Shown here piece by piece: positions 44,455-52,034 of a stretch of DNA of 52,034 bases. Where the stretch lies: IMG/VR virus record IMGVR_UViG_3300024346_000096, positions 1-52,034 of that record, one strand, 5' to 3'. Origin of the DNA: a virus. Below the pieces are notes generated by a model. It saw nothing but the letters and a program-made list of their open reading frames with translations, did not search any database and was not told the origin of the DNA. The position numbers and the translations under genes are program-made. Every line of letters starts with the position of its first letter. Within the stretch, counting starts at the first letter, position 1.

Positions 44455-45221
44455 TGTTTGGTGGACATTTTTATCATGCTACAATGCGTAAATCTGTAGC
44501 AGTATTTGGCACATTATTTAATAACATTAGCGTTATTAGAAAGGCAGCAGATGGTGGTGTTCTTAATCAAGTTAAAGTTCCATTATCGTATGGCCCTAAG
44601 GCTAAGTTTCTCTCTAGATTAGATCAAGAGCATGGTAGGAACCAACCAGTTGCGTTAAAATTACCTAGAATGGGATTTGAAATTACATCTCTAAGTGTAG
44701 ACTCTACTCAAAAATTAGCTAAATATAATAAGATTGTAGAATCTAATGCTTCCGATTCTACAAAAAAGAAGGTAATCAAACAGTATACGTCATACGATAT
44801 AGGAATATCATTGTACGTTATGGCTAAAAACCAAGACGACGGATTGCAAGTAGTAGAACAAATACTTCCATACTTTACACCAGATTATACTGTATCAATC
44901 CGACCAGTTGATACATTTGATTATAAGCAAGATGTTCCAATCATTTTAAACAGTGTCGACATTAGTGATGAATATGAAGGTGATTACACTACACGTAGAG
45001 TTCTTGTTTATCAGCTAGACTTTACAATGAAAATGAAATTTTATGGGCCGACAAATGATAATGCTAATATTATTAGATCAGTATTTGTCGATCTAGAAAA
45101 ATTTGGAACTAACGATAATACAGAAAGATTTGAAGAAATTGACTTTACAGTAGGATCTTCGGACACGGCAGAAAGTTTTACTGTAACCACAACAATTGAT
45201 AATGACCCTGCGATAGATTAA
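44454..45221 (+). CDS. 15: gp15-like tail terminator / sheath stabiliser
   Basis: A 255-residue protein (T4 gp15 is 272). Hallmarks are FYHATMRKSVAVFGTLFNNI, VPLSYGPKAKFLSRL, LPRMGFEITSLSVD and YTSYDIGISLYVMAKNQDDG. Gp15 forms a hexameric ring at the top of the tail tube and sheath, stops tube growth and binds the neck. The end (GSSDTAESFTVTTTID) is probably flexible. Confidence 0.93.
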   Translation: MFGGHFYHATMRKSVAVFGTLFNNISVIRKAADGGVLNQVKVPLSYGPKAKFLSRLDQEHGRNQPVALKLPRMGFEITSLSVDSTQKLAKYNKIVESNASDSTKKKVIKQYTSYDIGISLYVMAKNQDDGLQVVEQILPYFTPDYTVSIRPVDTFDYKQDVPIILNSVDISDEYEGDYTTRRVLVYQLDFTMKMKFYGPTNDNANIIRSVFVDLEKFGTNDNTERFEEIDFTVGSSDTAESFTVTTTIDNDPAID

Positions 45222-45224
45222 AAT

Positions 45225-45638
45225 ATGGATAAATTAGATAAGATGCGCAATTCACTGGAAAAGAATCTTCCGGTTAAACCACAGGCGCCCGAAGTAATTG
45301 AAGAAAAAGACATAAAAGATGATTATGAATTTTCACGTGATACATATCGGGACTTAATTAGAACTGGAACACATTCACTAGATTCACTTGCAGAACTTGC
45401 GAGAGAGTCGGAACATCCCCGTGCGTTTGAAGTATTGTCTAAATCTATAAAAGATATTGCTGATACTACAGAAAAACTAATGGCTCTTCAGAAAGCAAAG
45501 AAAGATTTAACCAAAGACGATAAGCAAGAAGAAGCTCGACGAGTGACTAATAATAATGTATTTGTAGGTTCTACTACAGACCTACAGAGAATGTTGATTG
45601 ATAATAATAAGATTATAGATGCAGAAGATCAAGAATAA
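45225..45638 (+). CDS. 16: gp16-like small terminase subunit
   Basis: A 137-residue protein (T4 gp16 is 164). The central block DYEFSRDTYRDLIRTGTHSL, DSLAELARESEHPRAFEVLS, KSIKDIADTTEKLMALQK is the helical core that makes the terminase ring; the end has NNVFVGSTTDLQRMLID. In T4 the small subunit recognises the genome and regulates the large subunit. Its last 20 bases overlap the gp17 start, coupling the two. Confidence 0.9.
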   Translation: MDKLDKMRNSLEKNLPVKPQAPEVIEEKDIKDDYEFSRDTYRDLIRTGTHSLDSLAELARESEHPRAFEVLSKSIKDIADTTEKLMALQKAKKDLTKDDKQEEARRVTNNNVFVGSTTDLQRMLIDNNKIIDAEDQE

Positions 45639-47229
45639 TGAGTTTGGTTATCTAGGAAATCCATCAGTAAAACGAGATGGCGTAGAAACACAATTCACAA
45701 AAAAAGAAGTTATAGAATACGCAAGGTGCATGAAAGATCCTTCGTATTTTGCTAAGACTTACTTAAAGGTAATCTCACTTGATAGTGGTTTAGTACCATT
45801 TAAACTATATCCGTATCAAGAAAAAATGTTTGATCATTTCAATAAGAATAGATTTTCTATTGTGCTAGCATGTAGACAGTCTGGTAAATCTATTTCATCT
45901 GTTGGTTATCTATTATGGTATGCATGTTTTCACCCTGAGAAGACTATTGCAGTTCTAGCAAACAAAGGTGCTACGGCGAGAGAAATGTTAGCTCGTGTAA
46001 CACTGATGTTGGAAAACTTACCGTTCTTTTTACAGCCAGGTTGTAAAGCACTCAACAAAGGTTCAATAGAGTTCTCAAATAATTCTAAGATTATTGCCGC
46101 GGCTACCTCAGGTAGTTCTATTCGTGGTCTATCGATTAACCTACTATTCCTAGACGAGTTTGCATTCATTGATAATGACGCTCAATTCTATACTTCAACA
46201 TATCCAGTAGTATCGTCTGGTAAAGATACAAAGATTATTATTACATCTACCGCAAATGGTATTGGTAACGTATACCATAAGCTATGGGAAGGTGCTACTC
46301 AAGGGACAAACGAATTTAAATCATTCCGTGTAGATTGGTGGGATGTTCCAGGCCGAGATAAGGCATGGAAAGAACAAACTGTCGCTAATACATCAGCTTT
46401 ACAGTTTGATCAAGAGTTTGGTAATACATTCCATGGACGAGGGAATACACTAATCGATGCTAATCATTTGTTAGCTCAAAAATCAGTAGACCCGATGTAC
46501 TATAAAGAAAATATTTCGATCTATAAAGAGCCACAAGAAGGTCACGAGTACGTAATGTTGGTCGATGTTGCAAAAGGTAGAGGCCAGGATTATTCTACCT
46601 TTAATATTATAGATGTGTCAACACAGCCGTTTGAACAAGTTGCGGTATATCGCGATAATACGCTATCACCTATGCTGTTTCCTGATATCATATATAAGTA
46701 TGCAAAGACATTCAACGAAGCTTATGTGGTTATTGAGAGTAACGATCAGGGTGCTGTAGTTTGTAATGGATTATACTACGACTTAGAATACGAAAATATC
46801 TTTGTAGAATCTTCAATTAAGAGTAATGCTATTGGTGTTACTATGACAAGAAGAGTAAAGCGTATTGGTTGTTCTACAATTAAAGATCTGATTGAGCAGA
46901 AGAAGCTTATCGTGTATGATTCAGATACAATTATTGAGATGTCGACATTTGTTTCAAGAGGTAGTTCATATGAAGCATCGTCTGGTAATCACGATGATCT
47001 AATGATGAACCTAGTGCTATTTGGTTGGTTTATTTCAACAGATGTCTTTGAGAACTTAACCGATATTAACATTAAAGGATTGCTTTATAAAGAGCGATTG
47101 GCTGAAATACAAGACGATATGCTTCCTTTTGGATATATAGACGATGGAACAACAGCCGTAGAAAGCGGCCAGGGGGATGGACTAGGCAATGTTTGGTATG
47201 AACATTCATTTAGAGGAATTGAAGATTAA
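45619..47229 (+). CDS. 17: gp17-like large terminase (packaging ATPase and nuclease)
   Basis: A 536-residue protein (T4 gp17 is 610). Walker A is CRQSGKS (residues 85-91), Walker B LLFLDE (175-180), and the coupling motif ITSTANG (208-214). The RNase H-like nuclease has D316 (VMLVDVAKGRGQDYST), the ESNDQG segment near 373-378 and the HDD pair at 458-460. It drives genome packaging through the portal and cuts the concatemer. The start ATG 45619 lies inside gp16; a start later in the sequence would remove the conserved N-terminal residues. Confidence 0.96.
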   Translation: MQKIKNNEFGYLGNPSVKRDGVETQFTKKEVIEYARCMKDPSYFAKTYLKVISLDSGLVPFKLYPYQEKMFDHFNKNRFSIVLACRQSGKSISSVGYLLWYACFHPEKTIAVLANKGATAREMLARVTLMLENLPFFLQPGCKALNKGSIEFSNNSKIIAAATSGSSIRGLSINLLFLDEFAFIDNDAQFYTSTYPVVSSGKDTKIIITSTANGIGNVYHKLWEGATQGTNEFKSFRVDWWDVPGRDKAWKEQTVANTSALQFDQEFGNTFHGRGNTLIDANHLLAQKSVDPMYYKENISIYKEPQEGHEYVMLVDVAKGRGQDYSTFNIIDVSTQPFEQVAVYRDNTLSPMLFPDIIYKYAKTFNEAYVVIESNDQGAVVCNGLYYDLEYENIFVESSIKSNAIGVTMTRRVKRIGCSTIKDLIEQKKLIVYDSDTIIEMSTFVSRGSSYEASSGNHDDLMMNLVLFGWFISTDVFENLTDINIKGLLYKERLAEIQDDMLPFGYIDDGTTAVESGQGDGLGNVWYEHSFRGIED

Positions 47230-47242
47230 ATTGTTAGAGTTC

Positions 47243-47260
47243 GTTTATTTATAAATAAAC
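47243..47260. repeat. 18-bp perfect palindrome containing a late promoter
   Basis: The sequence GTTTATTTATAAATAAAC is its own reverse complement and contains the gp18 late box on the forward strand and the identical box on the reverse strand. It lies 13-30 bases after the gp17 stop. A site able to bind the late sigma factor in both directions is one possibility. Confidence 0.7.
47250..47257 (+). promoter_or_regulatory. T4-type late promoter TATAAATA for the tail sheath gene
   Basis: An exact box in the 91-base gap between gp17 and gp18, predicted start near 47263, with AAGAGGATAAA as the ribosome region. The sheath and tube genes need high expression, and the promoter is in the expected place. 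Confidence 0.8.
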
Positions 47261-47320
47261 AAGTGAAGAATAATTCGTATTATGATACATATTAACTAAC
47301 TCATTTAAGAGGATAAAGCG

Positions 47321-49060
47321 ATGGCATTTCAAGTATCACCAGGCGTCCAAGTCAAGGAAATTGACGCAACGGGCGTAATACCTGCCGTATCTACTTCAAT
47401 TGGTGGATTCACAGGAGCTTTTAATTGGGGTCCAGTTGAAGAAATTACACTCGTGTCGTCTGAGGACAACATGGCGTCGATTTTTTCTACACCAGCAGAC
47501 TCTGATACAGCAAAATACTTTTTAACCGCGGCATCATTTCTAAAGTATGGAAACGCGTTAAAAGTAGTAAGAACAGTTGGAACAGCCGCCCGTAATGCAA
47601 ACGGCGGTGGACAAACTTCCTTAGTAGTTAAAAACGAAGCAGCTTATGATAATGCTTCTTTAGGTACCTCCGGAGAATTTATAGCAAAATACCCTGGCGC
47701 ATTAGGAAACAGTCTTCGAGTAGATGTTTGTTATTCATCTTCAAGTAATGCATCATTTAACGGTTGGGGTTTTAAAGGAGAGTTTGACTCAGCACCCACA
47801 ACTAGCGATTCAGCTAAGGCATTAGGTTATGACGGAGTAACTTCAGTCGGTGGTGTAACAAGAGCATTAGCTGATGATGAACTTCATGTTGTAGTGTATG
47901 ATGGCACTGGAGAAATTACTGGTACTCCAGGAACACTGCTAGAAAAGTTTGCCTATTTATCTCAGGCAAGCGATGCTAAGGATTCATCTGGAAGTAGCGT
48001 GTATTATGCAGATGCTATTACTAATAGATCCAAGTGGGTATCATTTGCTGGTCACTTAACTGCAACATCTAATGCAGGTTCAACGTTTAATACAGTTGGC
48101 GGCGGCTTTGCTGTTAATGGTACTACAGTTGCAACTGACATTTTGGCTAATGGCGTTGACGATAACACACTAGAAGTTGCTGATATACAGCGTGGTCTAG
48201 ATTTATTTAATGATTCTGAAACTATTGATGTAAATCTACTATTTGCATATCCGGATACAAATGGTTCTAGAGACATAGGTAATTATCTAATCTCTGTTGC
48301 AAATGGCAGAAAAGATTGCATGGCGTTTATTTCTCCACCAATCGAAGACACTGCACAAAGTAACGATCCTTTAGCCGATGTATTAGCTTATGTCAATGAA
48401 GGTGTGGGAATTACTTCTAGCTCATATGCTTCAATCGATTCTGGTGCAGTATATGTTTACGATAAATACAACGATGTATATCGTTGGATTGGAGCTGCTG
48501 GTTTAACTGCAGGTCTTTGTGCTAACACTGATCAAGTTGCAGATGCATGGTTCTCACCGGCTGGTGTTAATCGTGGTCAATTGCGAGGTGTAACAAAGCT
48601 AGCATTTAATCCTACTCAAGCTCAAAGAGATTCTCTCTATAAAGCTAGAGTTAATCCTATTGTATCGTTCCCTGGACAAGGCACTATGCTTTATGGTGAT
48701 AAAACATTACTAAGCAGACCTTCAGCGTTTGATCGAATTAACGTACGTAGATTGTTTATTACATTAGAGAAGGCAATTAGCACTGCAGCAAAAGCACAGC
48801 TATTTGAGTTTAATGATGAATTTACCCGTTCACAGTTTAGAAATATGGTTGAGCCGTTTTTGCGTGATGTTAAGGGCCGACGTGGATTGACTGATTTCTT
48901 GGTTACGTGTGATGAGACTAATAATACTGGTCAAGTAGTTGATTCTAACAGCTTTGTTGCAGATATCTACATTAAGCCGGCGAGATCTATTAACTTCATT
49001 ACACTAAACTTCATTGCAACAAGAACTGGGGTTGACTTCTCTGAAGTCTCCGGCGGTTAA
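47321..49060 (+). CDS. 18: gp18-like contractile tail sheath protein
   Basis: A 579-residue protein (T4 gp18 is 659). The N-terminal FQVSPGVQVKEIDATGVIPA, STSIGGFTGAFNWGPVEEIT and the C-terminal ISTAAKAQLFEFNDEFTRSQ, RNMVEPFLRDVKGRRGLTDF plus DIYIKPARSINFITLNFIAT are very typical of sheath proteins. The C-terminal sheath fold is complete, so it should polymerise around the gp19 tube and contract. It is followed after 12 bases by gp19 with a strong TAGGAGG site. Confidence 0.97.
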   Translation: MAFQVSPGVQVKEIDATGVIPAVSTSIGGFTGAFNWGPVEEITLVSSEDNMASIFSTPADSDTAKYFLTAASFLKYGNALKVVRTVGTAARNANGGGQTSLVVKNEAAYDNASLGTSGEFIAKYPGALGNSLRVDVCYSSSSNASFNGWGFKGEFDSAPTTSDSAKALGYDGVTSVGGVTRALADDELHVVVYDGTGEITGTPGTLLEKFAYLSQASDAKDSSGSSVYYADAITNRSKWVSFAGHLTATSNAGSTFNTVGGGFAVNGTTVATDILANGVDDNTLEVADIQRGLDLFNDSETIDVNLLFAYPDTNGSRDIGNYLISVANGRKDCMAFISPPIEDTAQSNDPLADVLAYVNEGVGITSSSYASIDSGAVYVYDKYNDVYRWIGAAGLTAGLCANTDQVADAWFSPAGVNRGQLRGVTKLAFNPTQAQRDSLYKARVNPIVSFPGQGTMLYGDKTLLSRPSAFDRINVRRLFITLEKAISTAAKAQLFEFNDEFTRSQFRNMVEPFLRDVKGRRGLTDFLVTCDETNNTGQVVDSNSFVADIYIKPARSINFITLNFIATRTGVDFSEVSGG

Positions 49061-49072
49061 TAGGAGGAATAA

Positions 49073-49600
49073 ATGGCTATTTTAGGCGTAGACGATTTTA
49101 AATCTAAGTTGACTGGCGGTGGCGCTAGATCAAACATGTTTAAAGTCACATGTAACTTCCCGGGTTATGCCCAGGGTGATGTTGAATTGACTTCTTTCCT
49201 ATGTAAAGGAGCCAACTTACCAGCATCAATTTTAAATCCAGTTGAAGTAAATTTCCGTGGTAGAAAATTACAAATGGCAGGTGATCGTACATTTGAACCA
49301 TGGACAGTAACCATCATTAATGATGTTGACTTCAGTGTTCGAAATGCTTTCGAAAGATGGAGTAATGGTATTAACCAACACGTTGACGGACGCGGTTTGG
49401 CTAATCCAACTGAATATATGGCAGACATGATTGTTGAACAACTCAACAAGAATGGAGAAGCTGTAAAACGCTACGATATTAGAGGGACTTTCCCAACTAA
49501 TATTTCTGAAATCGAGTTGAATTATGATAACGAGAATCAGATCGAAGAGTTTACAGTGGAGCTACAAGTTCAGTACTGGGAATCAGATACTACTTCTTAG
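49073..49600 (+). CDS. 19: gp19-like tail tube protein
   Basis: A 175-residue protein (T4 gp19 is 163). It has FKVTCNFPGYAQGDVELTSF, CKGANLPAS, GRKLQMAGDRTFEPWTVTII, NDVDFSVRNAFERWSNGINQ and a C-terminal ISEIELNYDNENQIEEFTVE strand, all hallmark tail-tube features. Hexamers stack to make the rigid tube through which DNA passes. The paralogue at 2058 shares the same fold. Confidence 0.96.
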   Translation: MAILGVDDFKSKLTGGGARSNMFKVTCNFPGYAQGDVELTSFLCKGANLPASILNPVEVNFRGRKLQMAGDRTFEPWTVTIINDVDFSVRNAFERWSNGINQHVDGRGLANPTEYMADMIVEQLNKNGEAVKRYDIRGTFPTNISEIELNYDNENQIEEFTVELQVQYWESDTTS

Positions 49601-49606
49601 TAAGCG

Positions 49607-49614
49607 TATAAATA
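49607..49614 (+). promoter_or_regulatory. T4-type late promoter TATAAATA for the portal gene
   Basis: An exact box just after gp19, predicted start near 49620. The transcript would begin within four bases of a GC-rich hairpin. Confidence 0.75.
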
Positions 49615-49623
49615 CTATTAGAC

Positions 49624-49644
49624 GAGGGGGAACTAATCCCCCTC
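49624..49644 (+). promoter_or_regulatory. 5-prime-terminal hairpin in the portal leader
   Basis: GAGGGGG and CCCCCTC pair perfectly over seven bases with a seven-base loop (AACTAAT). It lies immediately downstream of the predicted late start and upstream of the gp20 ribosome site AGGATAAAG. No T-run follows, so a classical terminator is less likely than an mRNA-stabilising structure. Confidence 0.65.
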
Positions 49645-49667
49645 CGATAATATTATAGGATAAAGAA

Positions 49668-51155
49668 ATGGCAGAGTTTTTTGGATTTGAAATAAAGCGA
49701 AAAGGTGGCGAAGAACCCATCAGGCCATCGTTTGTACCTAATACAGACGAGGACGGTGCTGGAGTAATTCAGGCCGGTGGTCACTTTGGAGCTTACGTCG
49801 ATCTTGATGGCGACAAGGCTAAATCAGAAATTGATTTAATTTATAAATATCGTGACGTGGCTACTCAACCTGAGTGCGATGCTGCAATTGATGATATTAT
49901 TAATGAAGCTATTGTTGGTGGTCATGATGATACACCAGTGAGATTAGTATTAGATGAAGTTGAAACATCTGATTCTATTAAGGAAGCAGTGACAGAAGAG
50001 TTTAAAACTGTACTTAAATTATTAAATTTTAATGCTTATGCTCACGATATTTTTAGACGATGGTATGTAGATGGTAGATTACCTTATCATATTATTATCG
50101 ATAAAGATAAAGCAAAGGGCGGGATTAAAGAACTAAGGTATATTGATCCAACCAAACTTAGAAAAGTTAAAGAGGTCGAAGAAAAGAAAGATCCTAGGAC
50201 TGGCGCTAATGTAGTAGTTAGTCAGAAAGAGTTTTTCTTATTCCAAGACGATAAGCTTAATTCTAATAATGAAGGCATTAAGATTCATAAAGATTCAATT
50301 GCCTATTGTACGTCAGGGGTATTAGATCCTTCGCGTAAACGAATTTTAAGTTATTTGCAAAAGGCGCTGAAGCCAGTTAACCAATTGCGAATGATGGAAG
50401 ACTCACTGGTTATTTACAGAATCAGTAGAGCACCAGAACGTAGAATCTTCTATATTGATGTTGGTAACTTGCCTAAAGGTAAAGCTGAAGAATATTTGAA
50501 GAATATCATGAGCCAGTATAGAAACAAAATGGTTTATGATGCTAATACCGGTAACGTTAAAGACGATAAGAAGCACATGTCAATGCTAGAGGATTTCTTT
50601 CTACCACGAAGAGAAGGTGGTAGAGGTACAGAAATTACTACATTGCCCGGCGGTGAAAACCTTGGACAGATAGATGATATTCTATATTTCCAGAAGAAGC
50701 TTTATAAGTCTTTAAATGTACCTTCACAAAGATTAGAGCAAGAAAGTAACTTTAGTCTTGGTAGATCTACTGAGATCTCGAGAGACGAAGTTAAATTTAA
50801 GAAGTTTATTGATCGCCTAAGAAAGCGCTTTAGCGATATATTCATGCAACTACTTAAAACTCAGCTTATCCTTAAAGGTATTATCACAAGAGATGATTGG
50901 CACAATTGGAAAGAATCAATTACATTTGATTTTATTGAAGATAACTACTTTGCAGAATTAAAAGAAGCTGAGATCTGGAGAGAAAGATTTGATATGCTAG
51001 CGACCGTTGACGAATATGTAGGTAAATACGTATCATACGAATGGATTAGAAAGCATGTATTAAAACAATCTGACGAGGACATAAAAGAACTTAAAGCTCA
51101 GATTGCGGACGAAGTAAAAAGTGGCGAAATTGATGTAGAAGACGAAGATTTTTAG
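49668..51155 (+). CDS. 20: gp20-like portal protein
   Basis: A 495-residue protein (T4 gp20 is 524). Key blocks are KSEIDLIYKYRDVATQPECD, AIDDIINEAIVGG, RRWYVDGRLPYHIIIDKDK, LRYIDPTKLRKV, YRISRAPERRIFYIDVGNLP, EYLKNIMSQYRNKMVYDANT and SNFSLGRSTEISRDEVKFKK. The portal is the dodecameric ring through which DNA enters and leaves, and is a common marker gene for T4-like phages. An alternative late box within the coding part (49842) is probably chance. Confidence 0.96.
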   Translation: MAEFFGFEIKRKGGEEPIRPSFVPNTDEDGAGVIQAGGHFGAYVDLDGDKAKSEIDLIYKYRDVATQPECDAAIDDIINEAIVGGHDDTPVRLVLDEVETSDSIKEAVTEEFKTVLKLLNFNAYAHDIFRRWYVDGRLPYHIIIDKDKAKGGIKELRYIDPTKLRKVKEVEEKKDPRTGANVVVSQKEFFLFQDDKLNSNNEGIKIHKDSIAYCTSGVLDPSRKRILSYLQKALKPVNQLRMMEDSLVIYRISRAPERRIFYIDVGNLPKGKAEEYLKNIMSQYRNKMVYDANTGNVKDDKKHMSMLEDFFLPRREGGRGTEITTLPGGENLGQIDDILYFQKKLYKSLNVPSQRLEQESNFSLGRSTEISRDEVKFKKFIDRLRKRFSDIFMQLLKTQLILKGIITRDDWHNWKESITFDFIEDNYFAELKEAEIWRERFDMLATVDEYVGKYVSYEWIRKHVLKQSDEDIKELKAQIADEVKSGEIDVEDEDF

Positions 51156-51173
51156 TCTTGACATCTAATTTTT

Positions 51174-51181
51174 TATAAATA
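51174..51181 (+). promoter_or_regulatory. T4-type late promoter TATAAATA for the head-core genes
   Basis: An exact box lies 18 bases after the gp20 stop, with a predicted start near 51187 and GAGGA just downstream. A TTGACA (51158-51163) and a second TATAAA (51182-51187), 18 bases apart, overlap this site and could form a host-type promoter. Confidence 0.7.
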
Positions 51182-51199
51182 TATAAACGAGGAACAGAA

Positions 51200-51367
51200 A
51201 TGTCTATAGAACAAATGATTACTGATTTGAAAGGTGGCAACAATGTTGCTGCTGGCCGAAACTTTAACAGTGTAATGGCTGATAAGTTAACCGCAGCTCT
51301 AGATGCAAAGAAGATCGAAGTAGCTTCTACATTGCAAGATAGAGCACAATCACAAGAGGAAAAATAG
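51200..51367 (+). CDS. 67: Small gp67-like prohead core protein
   Basis: A 55-residue frame that starts behind GAGGA. It reads MSIEQMITDLKGGNNVAAGR then NFNSVMADKLTAALDAKKIE and ends DRAQSQEEK. It is an alpha-helical, charged small protein in the place of T4 gp67, between the portal and gp21. Its stop TAG shares a base with the next GTG start. In T4, gp67 is an abundant internal scaffold component; this protein is shorter (T4 80 residues) and the name is by position and composition. Confidence 0.7.
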   Translation: MSIEQMITDLKGGNNVAAGRNFNSVMADKLTAALDAKKIEVASTLQDRAQSQEEK

Positions 51368-51594
51368 TGATTACCTTTGCAGATCTACAAGAAAAGTTAA
51401 AACTACAGCGTGGTGAAAAGGTTGTAAAGACCTTTAAATCGCCAAAGAAAAAGAAGGATATATCCATTACCGATTTTGGCGGTAAGGGCTTTATGCTTTA
51501 CTATGATGGTCAAGCTGTAGACGATTCTGTATATGATTCTGTAAAGGATGCGGAAACTTCAGCTAAACAACTAATGAAAATGCTGGAGAGATAA
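51367..51594 (+). CDS. 68: gp68-like prohead core protein, GTG start
   Basis: A 75-residue protein. It begins at GTG 51367, overlapping the TAG of the upstream gene (TAGTG). It is basic, with a TFADLQEKLKLQRGEKVVKT segment, KSPKKKK, and the late SVKDAETSAKQLMKML helix. In T4, gp68 (141 residues) is another scaffold component in the same position, so a head-core role is likely, but sequence similarity is not sufficient to be certain. Two bases separate it from gp21. Confidence 0.65.
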   Translation: MITFADLQEKLKLQRGEKVVKTFKSPKKKKDISITDFGGKGFMLYYDGQAVDDSVYDSVKDAETSAKQLMKMLER

Positions 51595-51596
51595 AA

Positions 51597-52034
51597 ATGA
51601 AATTAATTGCAGAATATATTGATAGCGATTTACAAGTTATCGAAGAAAAGGTTGGTGGTAAAAAGTCACTAACCATTGAAGGTGTTTTCATGCAAGCCGA
51701 TTCTAAAAATAGAAATGGTCGTATATACGATAAGGCTATCTTAGAAAATGCTGTTAATAAATACATTAAAGAACAAGTAAAGACTGGTAGAGCGGTTGGT
51801 GAATTAAATCACCCTGATGGACCGACTATCAATCTTGACAAAGTTTCACATAAGATTACTGAACTCCGTTGGGACGGAAGTAATGTTATAGGAAAAGCAT
51901 CAATCTTACAAACTCCAATGGGAAAAATTGTAGAAGGTTTACTAGAAGGGGGTGTTAAGCTTGGTGTATCAAGTCGTGGTATGGGAAGCCTTGTGCAGAA
52001 GAACGGCGCGCAACATGTTGGTAAAGATTTTATG
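51597..52034 (+). CDS. 21: gp21-like prohead protease, N-terminal part (runs off window)
   Basis: 146 codons are seen, open to the right edge. The start MKLIAEYIDSDLQVIEEKVG is followed by IEGVFMQADSKNRNGRIYDK, GELNHPDGPTINLDKVSHKI and GVKLGVSSRGMGS. His72 in the NHPDGP motif and Ser126 in the GVSSRG segment match the catalytic histidine and serine of the T4 gp21 type herpes-assemblin-like proteases. It processes the scaffold and major capsid protein after prohead assembly. The remainder of the gene, including the conserved C-terminus, is outside the window. Confidence 0.94.
   Translation, partial: MKLIAEYIDSDLQVIEEKVGGKKSLTIEGVFMQADSKNRNGRIYDKAILENAVNKYIKEQVKTGRAVGELNHPDGPTINLDKVSHKITELRWDGSNVIGKASILQTPMGKIVEGLLEGGVKLGVSSRGMGSLVQKNGAQHVGKDFM

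Noticed and set aside
49624-49644. Rho-independent terminator after gp19
   Set aside because: The stem is good but no T-run follows, and a late promoter lies just upstream, so it was treated as a leader hairpin instead.
49842-49849. An exact TATAAATA within the gp20 coding sequence
   Set aside because: It encodes part of a conserved segment (LIYKYRD), is not next to a gene start and is explained by coding sequence.
1-52034. tRNA genes, CRISPR arrays and insertion sequences
   Set aside because: None could be recognised by reading; repeats that exist are in-frame protein repeats within fibre and wedge genes.

Overview
The window is a block of late, virion-building genes from a T4-like contractile-tailed phage (myovirus). 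No host genes, tRNA genes, rRNA genes or CRISPR arrays are visible. The DNA is clearly AT-rich. The gene order, a gp5 without a lysozyme domain, and very long repetitive tail fibres resemble marine T4-like phages (cyanophage or pelagiphage type). The host cannot be read from this window, so that placement is an inference.

Layout. Positions 1-3755 are transcribed leftward: a head-completion nuclease-like protein (gp4), a possible DNA end protector (gp2), a gp54-like tail-tube initiator, gp26, a gp51-like frame, an EF-hand membrane protein, a 38-residue membrane peptide, and the start of a large tape-measure-like protein. A short divergent region (3756-3817) with T4-type late promoters facing both ways separates this arm from the rest. 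The rightward arm starts with the baseplate: gp48, gp53, a gp27-like hub, gp5, an unknown protein, gp25, gp6, gp7, gp8 and a 1,881-residue DUF4815-type protein (3818-21567). The adsorption apparatus follows (21567-42494): a 2,201-residue fibre with an S74 self-cleaving chaperone end, small accessory proteins, two more long fibres, six small proteins of which at least five share a core motif, two possible receptor-binding proteins and a tail-fibre assembly chaperone. The right end (42541-52034) is the T4 neck, packaging, tail and head-core module: gp13, gp14, gp15, gp16, gp17, gp18, gp19, gp20, two small core proteins, and the first part of the gp21 protease.

Regulation. Twelve exact TATAAATA late-promoter boxes lie at gene starts, so the region is expected to be expressed late by a gp55/gp33/gp45-type system (inferred from T4). 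Several are unusual: two lie exactly six bases upstream of an ATG, one is inside a perfect 18-bp palindrome, one gives a transcript that would begin with a GC hairpin, and one pair is in tandem.

Most interesting points: (1) a U UUU UUU slippery heptamer at the end of gp26 leading into an open -1 frame that encodes the gp51-like domain, so gp26/gp51 look like lambda G/GT-type tail chaperones made by programmed frameshift; (2) a small beta module (motif near GETITG) inserted in at least six different virion proteins; (3) a cassette of six small tail proteins, at least five sharing a core motif, downstream of the fibres; (4) a carbohydrate-binding-like jelly-roll inserted in gp7; (5) a palindromic leader and TTG start on a mosaic fibre gene.
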